Positions 62,858 to 64,000 of a DNA stretch of 64,000 bases are shown here, piece after piece; the first letter of the stretch is position 1, and every line of letters begins with the position of its first letter. The stretch is from Pseudarthrobacter chlorophenolicus. GTDB lineage: Bacteria; Actinomycetota; Actinomycetes; Actinomycetales; Micrococcaceae. The notes beneath the pieces are model-generated. The model ran no database searches, was not told the DNA's origin, and worked only from the letters and a program-made list of their open reading frames with translations. Made by a program: the position numbers and the translations under genes. The stretch covers positions 1 to 64,000 of the forward strand of contig NZ_JZTW01000004.1 of assembly GCF_000962805.1 (NCBI RefSeq), in the 5' to 3' direction.

Positions 62858-63766
62858 TCAGGAGTAGACCAGCCCCGCTTCCGCCAAATCCCCGCGGATG
62901 GTTTCGATCTCGGCTTCGTCCGGCTCCACGAGGGGCAAACGGACGATCGAGTTGGGCAGGACTCCCTGCCATTTAAGAATCTGCTTGGCGGCCACTGCGC
63001 CCTGGACCCTGGTCATGGTGGCGCGCACCACGGGCAGGAGTTCGAAGTTGATCTTGCGGGCGGTGCCGAGATCGTTGGCGTTAACGGCGTCAATGAGCTC
63101 ACGGAACCGGCGGGTGGCCACATGGGTGGTGACGCCCACGAGGCCGACAGCGCCCAGCGCCATCCAGGGCAGGGTCAGTCCGTCGTCACCGGAGTAGAAG
63201 AGGAGGTCCGTCTCGGCCATGACGCGGGCCGCGGCAACCATGTCCGCCTTCGCATCCTTGACGGCAACGATGTTGGGGTGCTGCGCCAGCCGGATCATGG
63301 TGTCCGGTTCGATGGCTATGGAGGACCGGCCGGGAATGTCGTAGAGCATGACGGGGACGTCCACTGCCGAGGCGATGGTCTCGAAATGCGCCTGGACGCC
63401 CGCCTGGCTGGGCTTGTTGTAGTAGGGCGTCACCAGCAGGAGGCCGTCGACGCCGAGGGCTGCAGCCTGCTGGGAAAGGTGGACTGAGTGCGCGGTGTCG
63501 TTGGTTCCGGTGCCGGCGATGATGGCGGCGCGGCCGCCCACGGCGTCCTTGACCGCGCGGAACATGCCGAGGTTCTCTTCATCCGTCAGGGTGGACGTTT
63601 CGCCGGTGGTGCCGGTGACCACAAGGCCGTCGCAGCCGTCGTCCACGAGCTTGCTGGCCAGGGCAGCTGCCTGGTCGTAATCCACGGCGCCGTCCTTGGT
63701 GAACGGCGTGACCATGGCGGTCAGGAGCGTACCGAGGGCAGGGATGTGCGCGGAAGAGTCAGCCAT
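62858..63766 (-). CDS. dapA: 4-hydroxy-tetrahydrodipicolinate synthase
   Basis: First step of the DAP/lysine branch: condenses pyruvate with aspartate semialdehyde. 302 residues, TIM barrel, Schiff-base lysine in IVAVKDAKADM, and TGTTGETSTLT near the N terminus. ATG at 63766 starts MADSSAHIPALGTLLTAMVTPF; TAACGT 7 nt upstream could be a -10 box. Upstream is a short partial gene. Confidence 0.95.
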   Translation of the reverse strand: MADSSAHIPALGTLLTAMVTPFTKDGAVDYDQAAALASKLVDDGCDGLVVTGTTGETSTLTDEENLGMFRAVKDAVGGRAAIIAGTGTNDTAHSVHLSQQAAALGVDGLLLVTPYYNKPSQAGVQAHFETIASAVDVPVMLYDIPGRSSIAIEPDTMIRLAQHPNIVAVKDAKADMVAAARVMAETDLLFYSGDDGLTLPWMALGAVGLVGVTTHVATRRFRELIDAVNANDLGTARKINFELLPVVRATMTRVQGAVAAKQILKWQGVLPNSIVRLPLVEPDEAEIETIRGDLAEAGLVYS

Positions 63767-63845
63767 GGGAAAAACGTTACCCTGTCCCCCGCTGGTTAGG
63801 ACAATGCCGGGAGCGTGATGAACGTCAAATTGGGGGTTCCCGGAG

Positions 63846-64000
63846 TCACGGTGTGCCGCAGTACCGGCCGACGGCGGCACGGCGAAGGTCCTCGGCCCAG
63901 TCCGAAAGGCGCTGCGCGGCCCGGACATAGTGGAACAGTTCCAGCGGCGTCAGGGCATCCAGGTCCGTTTCAGCCAGGCGGCGGGCAAGCTCGGCGCCTT
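63846..64000 (-). CDS. C-terminal part of an unidentified protein (runs off the right edge)
   Basis: At least 51 residues ending at TGA 63846-63848, with no start inside the window. The visible part, LETDLDALTPLELFHYV-like helix then RAAQRLSDWAEDLRR, is an amphipathic helical pair rich in Ala, Arg and Leu. It recalls the DUF222 N-terminal motif, but the protein stops straight afterwards, so I do not name it. The final Cys is near the end (RYCGTP). Confidence 0.45.
   Translation of the reverse strand, partial: GAELARRLAETDLDALTPLELFHYVRAAQRLSDWAEDLRRAAVGRYCGTP

Overview
The window is 64 kb of ordinary core chromosome from a high-GC actinobacterium. Gene content and order point to Micrococcaceae, most likely an Arthrobacter or Pseudarthrobacter. 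The signs are LexA boxes of the Gram-positive type (TCGAAC-N4-GTTCGA), a mycothiol-type DinB enzyme, PriA-type HisA, ClgR, DUF3046 next to recA, a HelD/HelR RNA polymerase recycling ATPase, and the conserved actinobacterial rrn leader motif at the left edge. I saw no insertion sequence, prophage, CRISPR array or tRNA gene. A 16S rRNA gene probably starts just beyond base 1 on the minus strand.

Layout. 1-8.3 kb: rrn promoter and leader, tyrS, a HelD-type ATPase, and an alkylation-repair island (mpg divergent from an Ada/AlkA fusion plus ogt), then two small enzyme genes. 8.3-17.1 kb: a complete arginine block argC-J-B-D-F-R-G-H on the minus strand, driven from a promoter covered by a tandem ARG-box operator. 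17.2-24.4 kb: a quinone oxidoreductase, a Pls/PosA-family single-module NRPS with six predicted membrane spans, an M1 aminopeptidase, and a phosphopantetheinyl transferase that could activate the NRPS. 24.4-34.9 kb: pheST, a small HExxH protein, a SIMPL protein, an SOS-controlled Rv2578c-type radical SAM protein, Nudix, MFS, CDF, GlsB and a TrmH-type methylase. 34.9-37.6 kb: infC-rpmI-rplT, with infC starting at AUU, plus DUF1844. 37.7-43.5 kb: an MFS exporter, SseB, and hisC-B-H-(52-aa membrane protein)-A. 43.7-56.7 kb: the SOS and DNA-repair section: a LysM cell-division-inhibitor candidate divergent from lexA, dinG, hflX, an RsmC-like methylase, dapF, miaA, miaB, recX, recA, DUF3046, a MarR regulator and clgR. 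56.9-64 kb: cinA/pncC, pgsA, ftsK, RNase J, dapA and a partial gene.

How it fits together. Four LexA-box candidates tie lexA, the divergent LysM gene, recA and the radical SAM gene into one SOS regulon, with recX just behind recA. The arg block is repressed through ArgR encoded inside it. The his genes form one transcription unit but lack hisD and hisF. Several genes appear to have leaderless mRNAs, with a -10 box 6-8 nt before the start codon. The NRPS, peptidase and PPTase are the only part that looks like specialised metabolism.
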